In this document: positions 33,280 to 41,065 of the stretch, one piece after another
Numbering within the stretch: position 1 is the stretch's first letter
How the letters are laid out: each line of letters begins with the position of its first letter
Translations under genes and position numbers: made by a program
Assembly (NCBI RefSeq): GCF_014646335.1
Contig: NZ_BMNG01000023.1
Span: forward strand, 40,966-104,965
Length of the DNA stretch: 64,000 nt
Origin: Streptomyces lasiicapitis
GTDB taxonomy: Bacteria > Actinomycetota > Actinomycetes > Streptomycetales > Streptomycetaceae
Direction of reading: 5' to 3'
The notes under the pieces: generated by a model
Databases searched by the model: none
The model's input: the letters and a program-made list of their open reading frames with translations, nothing else
What the model was told of the DNA's origin: nothing

Positions 33280-33924
33280 TCACCCGGAGCGGCGCGGCCT
33301 CTTCCACGCGCCCAGGACGTCCTCCGTCGAGGCGACGGTGGCGACCAGGGCGAGCGTGTGGCGGATCATCGCGGGGGTGTAGTCGGCGGGGACTCCCGCG
33401 ATGGCGTCGGCGGGCACGACGGCGGTGTAGCCGCGGTTCACCGCGTCGAAGACCGCGTTCGGTATCGCCACGTTCGCCGAGACACCCGAGACGATCAGGG
33501 TGCGGCAGCCCAGGTTGCGCAGCAGCGCGTCCACCTCGGTGCCCGCGATCGGCGACAGGCCGTGCAGGCGGCGTACGACGAAGTCCTCCTCCGCGACCTC
33601 GATCGGCGGCGCGATCCGCACGGCCGTCGTGCCGGAGAGCTGCTGCACGGGGAGCCGTTCGGCGGCGCGGAAGAGCCGTGCGTTGCGGTTGGCGCCGCGG
33701 CCGTCGGGGCGCCGCTCGGCGACCGCGTGCAGGACCTGTACGCCGCCGAGGTGGGCCGCCGCGACCAGGCGGGCGACGTTGACCAGCGCACCCGACGAGC
33801 GCGCCTCCTTGGCGAGTTCGGGCAGCGCGCTCTCCGTCCCGACGACGCCCTGCTGGCACTCGACCGTCATCAGGACGGTGGTGGCGGGGTCGAGGATCTC
33901 CCTGAGCTGTTCGTGCGACGGCAT
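33280..33924 (-). CDS. Isochorismatase-fold protein lacking the catalytic triad
   Basis: 214 aa from the ATG at 33924 (GGGAGAG upstream). The fold matches cysteine hydrolases of the isochorismatase family: TVLMTVECQQGVVG, VQVLHAVAERRPDGRG, GTEVDALLRNLGCRTLIVSG, DAVNRGY. The usual Asp of strand 1 is Glu (VECQ), the Lys position reads VVRRLHG, and the nucleophile Cys region reads SANVAIPNA with no Cys. All three catalytic positions are therefore altered, which suggests a non-hydrolytic or mechanistically different subfamily. The ligand is unknown. Convergent with the Rieske gene. Confidence 0.83.
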   Translation of the reverse strand: MPSHEQLREILDPATTVLMTVECQQGVVGTESALPELAKEARSSGALVNVARLVAAAHLGGVQVLHAVAERRPDGRGANRNARLFRAAERLPVQQLSGTTAVRIAPPIEVAEEDFVVRRLHGLSPIAGTEVDALLRNLGCRTLIVSGVSANVAIPNAVFDAVNRGYTAVVPADAIAGVPADYTPAMIRHTLALVATVASTEDVLGAWKRPRRSG

Positions 33925-34061
33925 GGCTCTCCCTGTCGACGGCGTGGCTCCCGTGATGCGGGCGTTCGCGGTGCGGACGATCGCGGTGCGCGGGAGGCTA
34001 ACCGGCATTGCGTCATGACGGAAGACAGCCCATGATTTCCTGACGCACAGTCAGTTCCGCT

Positions 34062-34101
34062 GGCATTCGCAGTTGTTCGCGGGCATTCACAGTTGTTCGC
34101 A
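34062..34101. repeat. 20-base tandem repeat upstream of a split-barrel gene
   Basis: GGCATTCGCAGTTGTTCGCG (34062-34081) is followed by a near-identical copy (34082-34101, two differences), 30 bases before the start codon. Possible regulator site. Confidence 0.55.
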
Positions 34102-34130
34102 GTCACACGACGGCAAGGGGAGGACGACGC

Positions 34131-34598
34131 ATGGCCACCACACAGCGCCGCGGTCGCAGGATCATGATGACTCCGGGCGAGCTGGACGCCTTCCTGACCA
34201 CCGAGCGCACCTGCCGGGTCGCGACCGTGTCCGCCGATGGCGCCCCGCACGTCAGCGCGCTGTGGTTCGTGTGGGACGGCACGTCCCTGTGGCTGTACTC
34301 GCTCACGCGCAGCAGGCGCTGGGCCGAGCTGCGGCGCGATCCGCGGATCGCCGTGGTCGTGGACGCCGGTGAGCAGTACGGGGAGTTGCGCGGCGTGGAG
34401 CTGACCGGCACCGCGCAGTTCGTCGGCGAGTCCCCGCGCACCGGGGAGCCGTGCCCTGAACTCGACGTGCCGGAGCGGCTGTTCATCCGCAAGAACTTCG
34501 GCCTGGAGGAGATGGTGCACGACGGCCGCCACGCGTGGCTGCGGCTCACTCCGGACGCGATCGCCTCCTGGGACTTCCGCAAGCTGACACAGTCGTAG
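34131..34598 (+). CDS. PPOX-class flavin/F420-binding protein
   Basis: 155 aa split-barrel protein. MTPGELDAFLTTERTCRVATVSADGAPHVSALWFVWDGTSLWLYSL is the classic opening, with RSRRWAELRRDPRIAVVVDAGE and GVELTGTAQFVG after it. It probably binds FMN or F420 and reduces a small molecule. GGGGAGG is 7 bases before the ATG. Flanked by the isochorismatase-fold gene and a LysR gene, with no obvious operon. Confidence 0.83.
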   Translation: MATTQRRGRRIMMTPGELDAFLTTERTCRVATVSADGAPHVSALWFVWDGTSLWLYSLTRSRRWAELRRDPRIAVVVDAGEQYGELRGVELTGTAQFVGESPRTGEPCPELDVPERLFIRKNFGLEEMVHDGRHAWLRLTPDAIASWDFRKLTQS

Positions 34599-34607
34599 CC
34601 CTTACGG

Positions 34608-35510
34608 TCACCCCAGCCCCGCCCCCGCCACCCGCAGCGCCTCCACCGCCGCCCGGATCGACGGGCGGCGGTCGGCGTCCGCCCGCCACAGCACGTACAC
34701 ATGCCGCCGCACCCGGTGCCGCACCGGCACCGTGCGCACGCCCGTCGGCATCGGGTCACGGCCGAGGCGCGGCGCCACGCAGACGCCGAGGCCCGCCGCG
34801 ACCAGCGCGAGCTGGGTGTGGTGCTCCTCCGCGCGGTGGGCGATGCGCGGCTCGAAGCCCTTGGCGCGCAGCGTGAACATCAGCCACTCGTGGCAGAACT
34901 CGCCCTCCGCCCACGTGATCCACTCGTCCTCCGCGAAGTCCTCCAGGTCCACCTCCGCGCGGTCGGCCATCGGGTGGGCGGCGGGCATCGCGACATCCGC
35001 CGGGTCGTCGAGGAGGGGTGCCTTCATGAGGCCGTCGGGCACGGGCAGCGGCTTGTTGTACCAGTCGAGGACCACCGCCAGGTCCAGGTCGCCGCGCACC
35101 ACGCCGTTGACGGCCTGCTGCGGCTCCAGCTCCGCCGCGCTCACGGAAAGCCCAGGGTGCTGCACGCGCAGGGACGAGAGCGCGGCGGGCAGCAGGCCGC
35201 GCATCGCCGTCGGGAATGCGGAGATCCGCAGCTCACCGACCGCCTTGCCGCGCTGCTGCTCCAGGTCGGACTGGGCGAGCTCGACCTGGGAGAGGATGCG
35301 CGCCGCGTGGTCGGCGAGCAGCCGCCCCGCATCGGTGAGGCGCACACCCCTGCCGTTCTTCGCGAGCAGTTGCTGGCCCACCTCCCGCTCCAGCTTGGTC
35401 ATCTGCTGGGAGACGGCCGACGTCGTCACGTGCAGCCCCGCCGCGGCACCGCTCACCGATCCGTGCCGGGCGAGGGCGTCGAGGGTGCGCAGGCGCTCCA
35501 AATTCAACAT
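34608..35510 (-). CDS. LysR-family regulator of the adjacent transporter
   Basis: 300 aa from the ATG at 35510. The winged helix is LNLERLRTLDALARHGSVSGAAAGLHVTTSAVSQQMTKLE, followed by the effector domain. TAGCAT (minus strand, 35523-35518) ends 7 bases before this ATG, so it is leaderless; the frame's earlier start is less likely. It is divergent from an EamA transporter gene with a 74-base shared promoter, the usual LysR-exporter pairing. The effector is probably the exported metabolite. Confidence 0.9.
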   Translation of the reverse strand: MLNLERLRTLDALARHGSVSGAAAGLHVTTSAVSQQMTKLEREVGQQLLAKNGRGVRLTDAGRLLADHAARILSQVELAQSDLEQQRGKAVGELRISAFPTAMRGLLPAALSSLRVQHPGLSVSAAELEPQQAVNGVVRGDLDLAVVLDWYNKPLPVPDGLMKAPLLDDPADVAMPAAHPMADRAEVDLEDFAEDEWITWAEGEFCHEWLMFTLRAKGFEPRIAHRAEEHHTQLALVAAGLGVCVAPRLGRDPMPTGVRTVPVRHRVRRHVYVLWRADADRRPSIRAAVEALRVAGAGLG

Positions 35511-35584
35511 GTAAGCAATGCTACGCGCTACCGCACACAAAAACTCGCTTGTGCTACGACATTGGCTTGATCCATGGTGGCCTC

Positions 35585-36589
35585 ATGAGCACCTCCGCCA
35601 CCCCACAGGCACTCCCCGAGGCACCGGCTTCCGCCCCCGCGCAGGCGCGGACCGCCGCCACGCCCGCAGCACATCAGGAGCGGCCCGGCGGAGGGCGCCG
35701 CAAGCTGGACTGGCGCGTTCGGTTCGCTTTCCTCTCCCTCGTCTGGGGCTTCAGCTTCCTGTTCATCAAGGTCGGCACGGAGGGGTTCGCTCCGTTCCAG
35801 GTCACCCTGGGGCGCCTGCTGTTCGGCACGGCGGTGGTCGCGGCCGTGATCGTCGTCAAGCGCGAGCGACTGCCCCGCTCTCCACGCACCTGGGCGCATC
35901 TTTCGGTGGCGGCCCTGCTGCTCAACGCGGCACCGTTCTCGCTCTTCGCGTATTCGGAGCTGACGATTCCGTCGACGCTGGCGGGGATCTGCAACGCGAC
36001 GTCGCCGCTGTGGGGCATGGCCCTGTCGCTCGTGGCCCTCTCCGAGGACCGGCCGACGCGGCGCCGGGTCGCCGGGCTCGGCCTCGGCTTCCTCGGCGTG
36101 CTGACCGTCCTCGGCGCCTGGAACGGCTTCAGCGGCCTGGACGCCCGGGGCACGGCGATGGCCCTGCTCGCCTCGCTCTGCTACCCCATCGGCTGGATCT
36201 ACGTACGTCGCACGCTGGCGGGCTCCGGCCACTCCAACGTCGCCCTGACCGGCGCCCAGCTCTTCGTCGCCACCCTCGAACTGGCCCTGGTGACCCCGCT
36301 GTTCACCTCGATGCCCAGCCACTTCCCGGTCGTGCCGCTGCTGGCGATCGTCGCCCTCGGCGCGCTCGGCACGGGCCTCGCCTTCCTCGTGCAGTACGAC
36401 ATCGTCTCCGAAGTCGGCCCGACGACCGCGCAGATGGTCACGTACTTCACCCCGGTCATCGCGACCGCGGCGGGCGTCGCCGTGCTCGGCGAGTCGCTGA
36501 CCTGGACGACTCCCGTGGGCGCCGTGATCATCCTCGCGGGGGCCGCGCTCACCCAGTCCAGACCGCGGGCCGCCCGCCGTCAGCCGTAG
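35585..36589 (+). CDS. EamA/DMT-family transporter
   Basis: 334 aa. After a 50-residue polar Ala/Pro-rich tail, ten hydrophobic segments form two EamA repeats (FAFLSLVWGFSFLFIKVG opening the first; GTAMALLASLCYPIGWIYVRR opening the second). GESLTWTTPVGAVIILAGAAL is the typical end. It likely exports amino acids or other small metabolites. Divergent from a LysR regulator. The last 10 bases overlap the convergent MocR gene. Confidence 0.88.
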   Translation: MSTSATPQALPEAPASAPAQARTAATPAAHQERPGGGRRKLDWRVRFAFLSLVWGFSFLFIKVGTEGFAPFQVTLGRLLFGTAVVAAVIVVKRERLPRSPRTWAHLSVAALLLNAAPFSLFAYSELTIPSTLAGICNATSPLWGMALSLVALSEDRPTRRRVAGLGLGFLGVLTVLGAWNGFSGLDARGTAMALLASLCYPIGWIYVRRTLAGSGHSNVALTGAQLFVATLELALVTPLFTSMPSHFPVVPLLAIVALGALGTGLAFLVQYDIVSEVGPTTAQMVTYFTPVIATAAGVAVLGESLTWTTPVGAVIILAGAALTQSRPRAARRQP

Positions 36590-37911
36590 CGCCGCGCGGG
36601 CGCAGGACCCACGGCCGCCGCGACGGCGTAAGCCACCGCCTCGATGTCGTCACCGGACAGCGTGGAGACGGTGATCCGCACCCCTGGAGGCGCGCCGAGG
36701 CGGTATCGGGCCCCCGGAGAGACCGCCCAGCCCGCGTGCAGCAGCCGCGCGACCGCGCCGGTCTCGTCCGGCACCGGCACCCATACGTTCATGCCGCTGC
36801 GGCCGCAGGCGGTGACGCCCCGATCGGCGAGCGCCGCAATCAGCGCGTCACGTCTGCGGCCGTACGCCGCCGACACCTCCCGCGCGTCCACGGCGCCGCT
36901 CTCCCACAAGTGCAGGACGGCCCGCTGGAGCACCTTGCTGACCCAGCCGGGCCCGAACCTGATCCGGCCCTGCACCCGGTCGACGGTCTCCGCGTCCCCG
37001 GTGAGCACGGCGAGCCGCAGGTCGGGACCGTACGCCTTGGCGGTGGAGCGGACGAAGGCCCAGGCGTGCGTGACCCCCGACAGCGTGTGCAGCGGCAGGT
37101 CGACGATGCCGTGCCCGTGGTCGTCCTCGACGACCAGCACCTCCTTGTGCGCGGCCAGGACCTTTCGTACGGCACGCGCGCGTGCCTCGCCGACGGCGGC
37201 GCCGGTCGGGTTCTGGGCGCGGCTGGTGACGATGAGGGCGCGCGCGCCGGACTTCAGGGCCCGCTCCACGCCGTCGGGCAGCGGCCCTTCGTCGTCCACG
37301 GGGACCGGGACCGACCGCAGCCCGAGTCCGGACACGAGGTCGAGCAGGCTGCCCCAGCCCGGGTCCTCGACGGCCACCGCGTCACCGACCTTGAGGCGCA
37401 CGGCGAGCACCCGCTCGATGGCGTCCAGCGCCCCGGACGTGACGGCGACGGGTCCTTCCGGCACCCCGTCCGCGTCCAGCGCGGCACGCGCGGCACGCGC
37501 GAGTTCGGGGACCACGGGGGCCTCGCCGTACAGAGCGGGCGTCTTGTCCGCCTGCTCCGCGGCCGTCGTGAAGGCCGCGGCGAGGGGCGGCAGCAGGGCC
37601 GTGTCCGGGTTGCCGCTCGCCACGTCCCGCACGCCGGACGGCACGTCGAGGCGGCTGTACTCACGGGCCGTGGTGGCCGGTTTGCTGCGCACGCGGCTGC
37701 CGCGCCGCCCGGCCGTCTCGATGACTCCGCGCTCGCGCAGGGTGCGGTAGGCGGCCGCGACGGTATTCGGATTGACGCCCAGGTGAACCGCCAACTCCCG
37801 CATGGGGGGCAGTGGTTGACCTGGTTCCAGGGCGCCGCGGCCCACCGCGCGCTCGACGCTCGCCGCGATCTCGGCTGCGCGCCGCCCTTCGATCGGATAG
37901 TCTCCTAGCAC
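36580..37911 (-). CDS. MocR-type GntR/aminotransferase regulator
   Basis: 443 aa from the GTG at 37911. The N-terminal GntR winged helix is GALEPGQPLPPMRELAVHLGVNPNTVAAAYRTLRERGVIE. From about residue 95 comes a fold-type I aminotransferase domain with the PLP lysine in STAKAYGPDLRLA. MocR proteins sense PLP or amino-PLP adducts and regulate vitamin B6 or amine metabolism. CATAAT lies 7 bases before this GTG (leaderless); an ATG 9 bases upstream lacks signals. A 12-base palindrome overlies the promoter. Divergent from two split-barrel genes. Confidence 0.9.
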   Translation of the reverse strand: MLGDYPIEGRRAAEIAASVERAVGRGALEPGQPLPPMRELAVHLGVNPNTVAAAYRTLRERGVIETAGRRGSRVRSKPATTAREYSRLDVPSGVRDVASGNPDTALLPPLAAAFTTAAEQADKTPALYGEAPVVPELARAARAALDADGVPEGPVAVTSGALDAIERVLAVRLKVGDAVAVEDPGWGSLLDLVSGLGLRSVPVPVDDEGPLPDGVERALKSGARALIVTSRAQNPTGAAVGEARARAVRKVLAAHKEVLVVEDDHGHGIVDLPLHTLSGVTHAWAFVRSTAKAYGPDLRLAVLTGDAETVDRVQGRIRFGPGWVSKVLQRAVLHLWESGAVDAREVSAAYGRRRDALIAALADRGVTACGRSGMNVWVPVPDETGAVARLLHAGWAVSPGARYRLGAPPGVRITVSTLSGDDIEAVAYAVAAAVGPAPARRYG

Positions 37912-37918
37912 AAAGCAC

Positions 37919-37934
37919 ATTATGCACTAGTGCA
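37919..37934. promoter_or_regulatory. MocR operator palindrome and -10 box
   Basis: TGCACTAGTGCA (37923-37934) is a perfect 12-base palindrome overlapping the minus-strand -10 box CATAAT (37924-37919). It sits in the 156-base shared promoter between the MocR gene and the split-barrel operon, so one regulator could control both. Confidence 0.6.
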
Positions 37935-38067
37935 ATATCAAAGCAAGTCGTAAACCGTAAGTCCAAGTCGTAAGCCGTAAGTCACTGACGCGAGCCGCAG
38001 TCGAGACCCCCGGGGAACCATGTGCGGTCCACGGGGACCTCGTGCGGCGATGGAGAGGGAGAAGGCC

Positions 38068-38772
38068 ATGGAGACGACGACGCAGCCGGCGGCCACGCCG
38101 GACAGCGCCCCTTACGAATCGACCGACCGCACCGTCCCCACCCGGGCCCGCGAACGCGCCGCGTACGACCGCGCGCTGGTGCACGCGATCCTCGACGAGT
38201 CGTACGTCTGCCACCTCGGCTTCGTGCGCGACGGCACCCCCGTCGTGCTGCCGACGCTGTTCGGCCGGGTCGGCGAGCGGTTGTACGTGCACGGCTCGAC
38301 GGGGTCGCGGCCGCTGCGGATGGCGGGCGCGGTGCCGGCCGAAGAGACGGACCCGGGCCTTCCGGTGTGCCTGACGGTCACGCACGTCGACGGCCTGGTC
38401 CTTGCCCGGTCGGCCTTCCACCACTCCATCAACTACCGCTCCGTGGTGGTGCACGGCGTCGCGCGCCCGGTCACCGACCCCGAGGAGAAGCGCACCGCCC
38501 TCGACGCGCTGGTCGACCACGTCGTGCCGGGCCGCGCCGCCGACTCCCGCCCCGCCAACCCCAAGGAGCTCGCCGCGACCGCCGTGCTCTACCTCGACCT
38601 CGCCGAGGTGTCGGCGAAGATGCGCACGGGCGGCCCGAACGACGAGCCGGAGGACATGGACCTCCCCTTCTGGTCCGGAGTCGTCCCGCTCCGCAAGGGC
38701 TACGACCCCGTCGTACCGTCGGAGGACCTCGCCCCGGGCATCGAGGTCCCCGACTACCTGATCGAGCTGTGA
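38068..38772 (+). CDS. Pyridoxamine-phosphate-oxidase-related (NimA-like) flavin protein
   Basis: 234 aa from the ATG at 38068 (GGGAGAAGG upstream). RAAYDRALVHAILDESYVCHLGFVRDGTPVVLPTLFGRVGERLYVHG begins the split barrel, then VTHVDGLVLARSAFHHSINYRSVVVHG, a motif of the PF12900/NimA-like group. The C-terminal part binds flavin at a dimer interface in relatives. It faces a MocR regulator and is followed immediately by a PaiB-like gene, so a linked B6- or amine-related task is inferred. Confidence 0.87.
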   Translation: METTTQPAATPDSAPYESTDRTVPTRARERAAYDRALVHAILDESYVCHLGFVRDGTPVVLPTLFGRVGERLYVHGSTGSRPLRMAGAVPAEETDPGLPVCLTVTHVDGLVLARSAFHHSINYRSVVVHGVARPVTDPEEKRTALDALVDHVVPGRAADSRPANPKELAATAVLYLDLAEVSAKMRTGGPNDEPEDMDLPFWSGVVPLRKGYDPVVPSEDLAPGIEVPDYLIEL

Positions 38773-38773
38773 C

Positions 38774-39424
38774 GTGGTGATGCTCGTCCACCCCTGGGAC
38801 GCGCCGACGGACGACGCCGAGTGGCAGGGGTGGCTCGCCGACCACGACTTCGGCCAGCTCGCCGTGAACGGCCTGCCGGGCGAGCCGCCCCACATACAGC
38901 CGACGCATTTCGTGTACGACGCCGACTCCGGCCCGCGCGGCCGCGTCCTGCTCCACCTGGCGCGCCCCAACCCGCTGTGGGCCGCGATCGAGGCGAACCC
39001 TGACGTGGTCCTCAGTGTCGTGGACGACTACGTCTTCGTGCCGGGCCCCTGGGGCGCCGCCCCGGACACCCCGCCCGAACACGGCGTGCCGACCAGCTTC
39101 TACGCCGCCGTCCAGCTCCGCTGCACCGCGCACGTCGTGGACGACCCCGCCGAGAAGGCCGCGCTCCTGAACCGCCAGGTCGGCCACTTCCAGCCGGACG
39201 GCGGCTCGGCGACGACCACCGCGGGAGAGGCCCCGTTCGGCCGACTGCTGCCCGGCATCCGGGGCCTCTCCCTCGAAGTCGTGGACGTACAAGCGAAGTT
39301 CAAGTACGCCCACCACAAGCCGCTGGAGGTGCAGGACCGCATCGCCGCGCACCTCAAGGAGCGCGGCGGTCCGCGCGACGAGGCGGCGCTGGCGCACCAG
39401 GTGCAAGGGCGGGTGCGGGGGTAG
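38774..39424 (+). CDS. PaiB-like FMN-binding protein
   Basis: 216 aa. MLVHPWDAPTDDAEWQGWLADHDFGQLAVNG and GEPPHIQPTHFVYD are the PaiB/FMN-binding-2 signature; FKYAHHKPLEVQDRIAAHLKERGG is its C-terminal helix. PaiB of Bacillus was described as a negative regulator of sporulation and protease genes; the biochemical role is flavin or heme binding. Possible starts are GTG 38774, GTG 38777 and ATG 38780, one base after the previous stop, so it is translationally coupled to that gene. Confidence 0.88.
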   Translation: MVMLVHPWDAPTDDAEWQGWLADHDFGQLAVNGLPGEPPHIQPTHFVYDADSGPRGRVLLHLARPNPLWAAIEANPDVVLSVVDDYVFVPGPWGAAPDTPPEHGVPTSFYAAVQLRCTAHVVDDPAEKAALLNRQVGHFQPDGGSATTTAGEAPFGRLLPGIRGLSLEVVDVQAKFKYAHHKPLEVQDRIAAHLKERGGPRDEAALAHQVQGRVRG

Positions 39425-39737
39425 CGGGGGCCGTTGGGTGCACGCCCCCGGCCCCACGCCCACGGGACGGACACCCGCCCACCGCCCGCCCGGGGCGGAG
39501 GCGCCGCACTCCGCTCAGCGGCACGGAACCATGGTTCCGACGTGTCAGAGCGGAGCGCCGCATGCCGCTCGGCAGGGCGAAGCCCCTGCACGACGCTCGG
39601 CGGGAGCGGGACGGGCAGGTGGAGCGGGGCCCTGGCCGCCGCCCCGGCCGGGGCGAACCCCCGGCCGCCACACGGCAGTCCGGGCCCTGCCCCGACCCAG
39701 CGGGGCGCGCCACCCGAAGGCGCCCCGCCCCGCGGCC
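39425..39737. terminator. Gene-free convergent region with nested palindromes
   Basis: No coding frame is supported between these convergent stops. CTCCGCTC (39509-39516) pairs with GAGCGGAG (39548-39555), enclosing the perfect 16-base palindrome CGGAACCATGGTTCCG (39524-39539). This is a good bidirectional terminator candidate. Confidence 0.55.
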
Positions 39738-40766
39738 TCAGCCGGCCCCCACCCCTCCCCGCCGCCCCCGCGCGGCCCGCGCCTCCGCCCCCGCGAGCCC
39801 CGTCACCGCCGCCAGCATCAGCAGCGTCCCCGCGACGGTCGCCGTGTTCAGCTCCTCGCCGAGCAGGGTGACGGCGATGATGGCCGCGCTCACCGGCTCC
39901 AGGAGCATGATCACGGAGACGGTCGCGGAGCGGACGGCGGCGGCCCCGGCGAAGTACAGCGCGTACGCGAGGGCCGTCGGCACGGCGGCGATGTAGACCA
40001 AGCAGCCCAGGACGCGGGCGGGTTCGGCGGTGTGCGGTACGAGCCCCTCGACGGCGGCGAGCGGCAGCAGGCACAGCGACACGACCGCGAAGGCCCACAC
40101 CGTCGTGTCGGAGGCGTCCGTTCCGCCGTCGCGCCCCCACCAGCGCGTCAGCAGCGTCATGAGGGCGTACCCGGCGGCCGAGACCAGCGCGAAGGCGACG
40201 CCCCACGGGCGGACCGCCGCGTCCCCGCCGCCCACGAACAGCACGGCGAGGCCGGCAAGGGCGCCGCCCACCGCGCAGATCCCGCCGAGCCCGAGCCGCT
40301 CCCCCAGCGCGAATCGGGCGCCGAGCGCGATGAGGACGGGCCCCGCGCCGAGCGTGACGACGGTGCCGACGGCGAGCCCGGTGGCCTCGACGGCGGCGAA
40401 GTAGGCGGTCTGGAAGACGGCGAGGGCGACACCCGTGACGGTGATCCGCAGCACCCGGCTGCGGCGCGGCAGGCTCACCGCGACGCGCTCGGTGCGTTCG
40501 GTACGTACGGAAGCCGCGGCTCGGTGCGCCCGCAGCAGCCGTACGACGAGCAGCAGCAGGAACCCTCCGGCGCAGCGCCAGAAGGACAGGGCGACAGGGC
40601 CCATGTCGCTGTCCGAGAAGACCAGCGACGCGGCGGCGCCTGCGGTGCCCCAGGCGGCACCGGCGATCCCCAGATACGCCAGGCCGCGCCCGACGGACAG
40701 ACCGGACACGGCAGTTGACTCGGTGGGCGCGGAAGCCGCGCTCGACATGCTTGACACGCTGGACAC
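39738..40766 (-). CDS. EamA/DMT-family transporter
   Basis: 342 aa, ten hydrophobic segments in two EamA repeats (LAYLGIAGAAWGTAGAAASLVF opening; WGVAFALVSAAGYALMTLLTRWW second). The acidic-Pro motif LLEPVSAAIIAVTLLGEELN near the end is characteristic. Likely a metabolite exporter. The GTG at 40766 has GGAG 8 bases upstream. The first nine codons are three near-copies of a 9-base unit (GTGTCCAGC, GTGTCAAGC, ATGTCGAGC), each offering a start. Four 18-base repeats lie 75 bases upstream. Confidence 0.87.
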   Translation of the reverse strand: MSSVSSMSSAASAPTESTAVSGLSVGRGLAYLGIAGAAWGTAGAAASLVFSDSDMGPVALSFWRCAGGFLLLLVVRLLRAHRAAASVRTERTERVAVSLPRRSRVLRITVTGVALAVFQTAYFAAVEATGLAVGTVVTLGAGPVLIALGARFALGERLGLGGICAVGGALAGLAVLFVGGGDAAVRPWGVAFALVSAAGYALMTLLTRWWGRDGGTDASDTTVWAFAVVSLCLLPLAAVEGLVPHTAEPARVLGCLVYIAAVPTALAYALYFAGAAAVRSATVSVIMLLEPVSAAIIAVTLLGEELNTATVAGTLLMLAAVTGLAGAEARAARGRRGGVGAG

Positions 40767-40841
40767 GTGGAAATCTCCGCAGAAGTTCAGGAAGAAGACC
40801 GCGTCACGGGCGAGCGGGCGTGTGGGCGCACAATCTCGGAT

Positions 40842-40910
40842 TCACGAGTGCCGTGAGGGTCACGAGTGCCGTGAGTTGTCACGAGCGCCATGAGTTTCAC
40901 GAGTGTGCGG
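40842..40910. repeat. Four 18-base direct repeats upstream of an EamA gene
   Basis: Units begin at 40842, 40860, 40879 and 40897, with consensus TCACGAGTGCCGTGAG plus 2-3 bases. Each of the first two carries internal TCAC/GTGA inverted ends. They sit between two minus-strand EamA genes and look like an array of regulator sites for the downstream transporter. Confidence 0.6.
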
Positions 40911-41065
40911 ACACGCACCGGGGAAAGGCCGGTGACGCCGGTCCTGGACTGGCGTCTGCGGGCAGCACCGTTCCGCCCGGCCGATGGCCGGACATGATCC
41001 GTGAAGGCCCGCGCTAGGCGGCCGGAGGCGGAAGAACGAGTGCTCGTGCGTGCATGATCACCACC

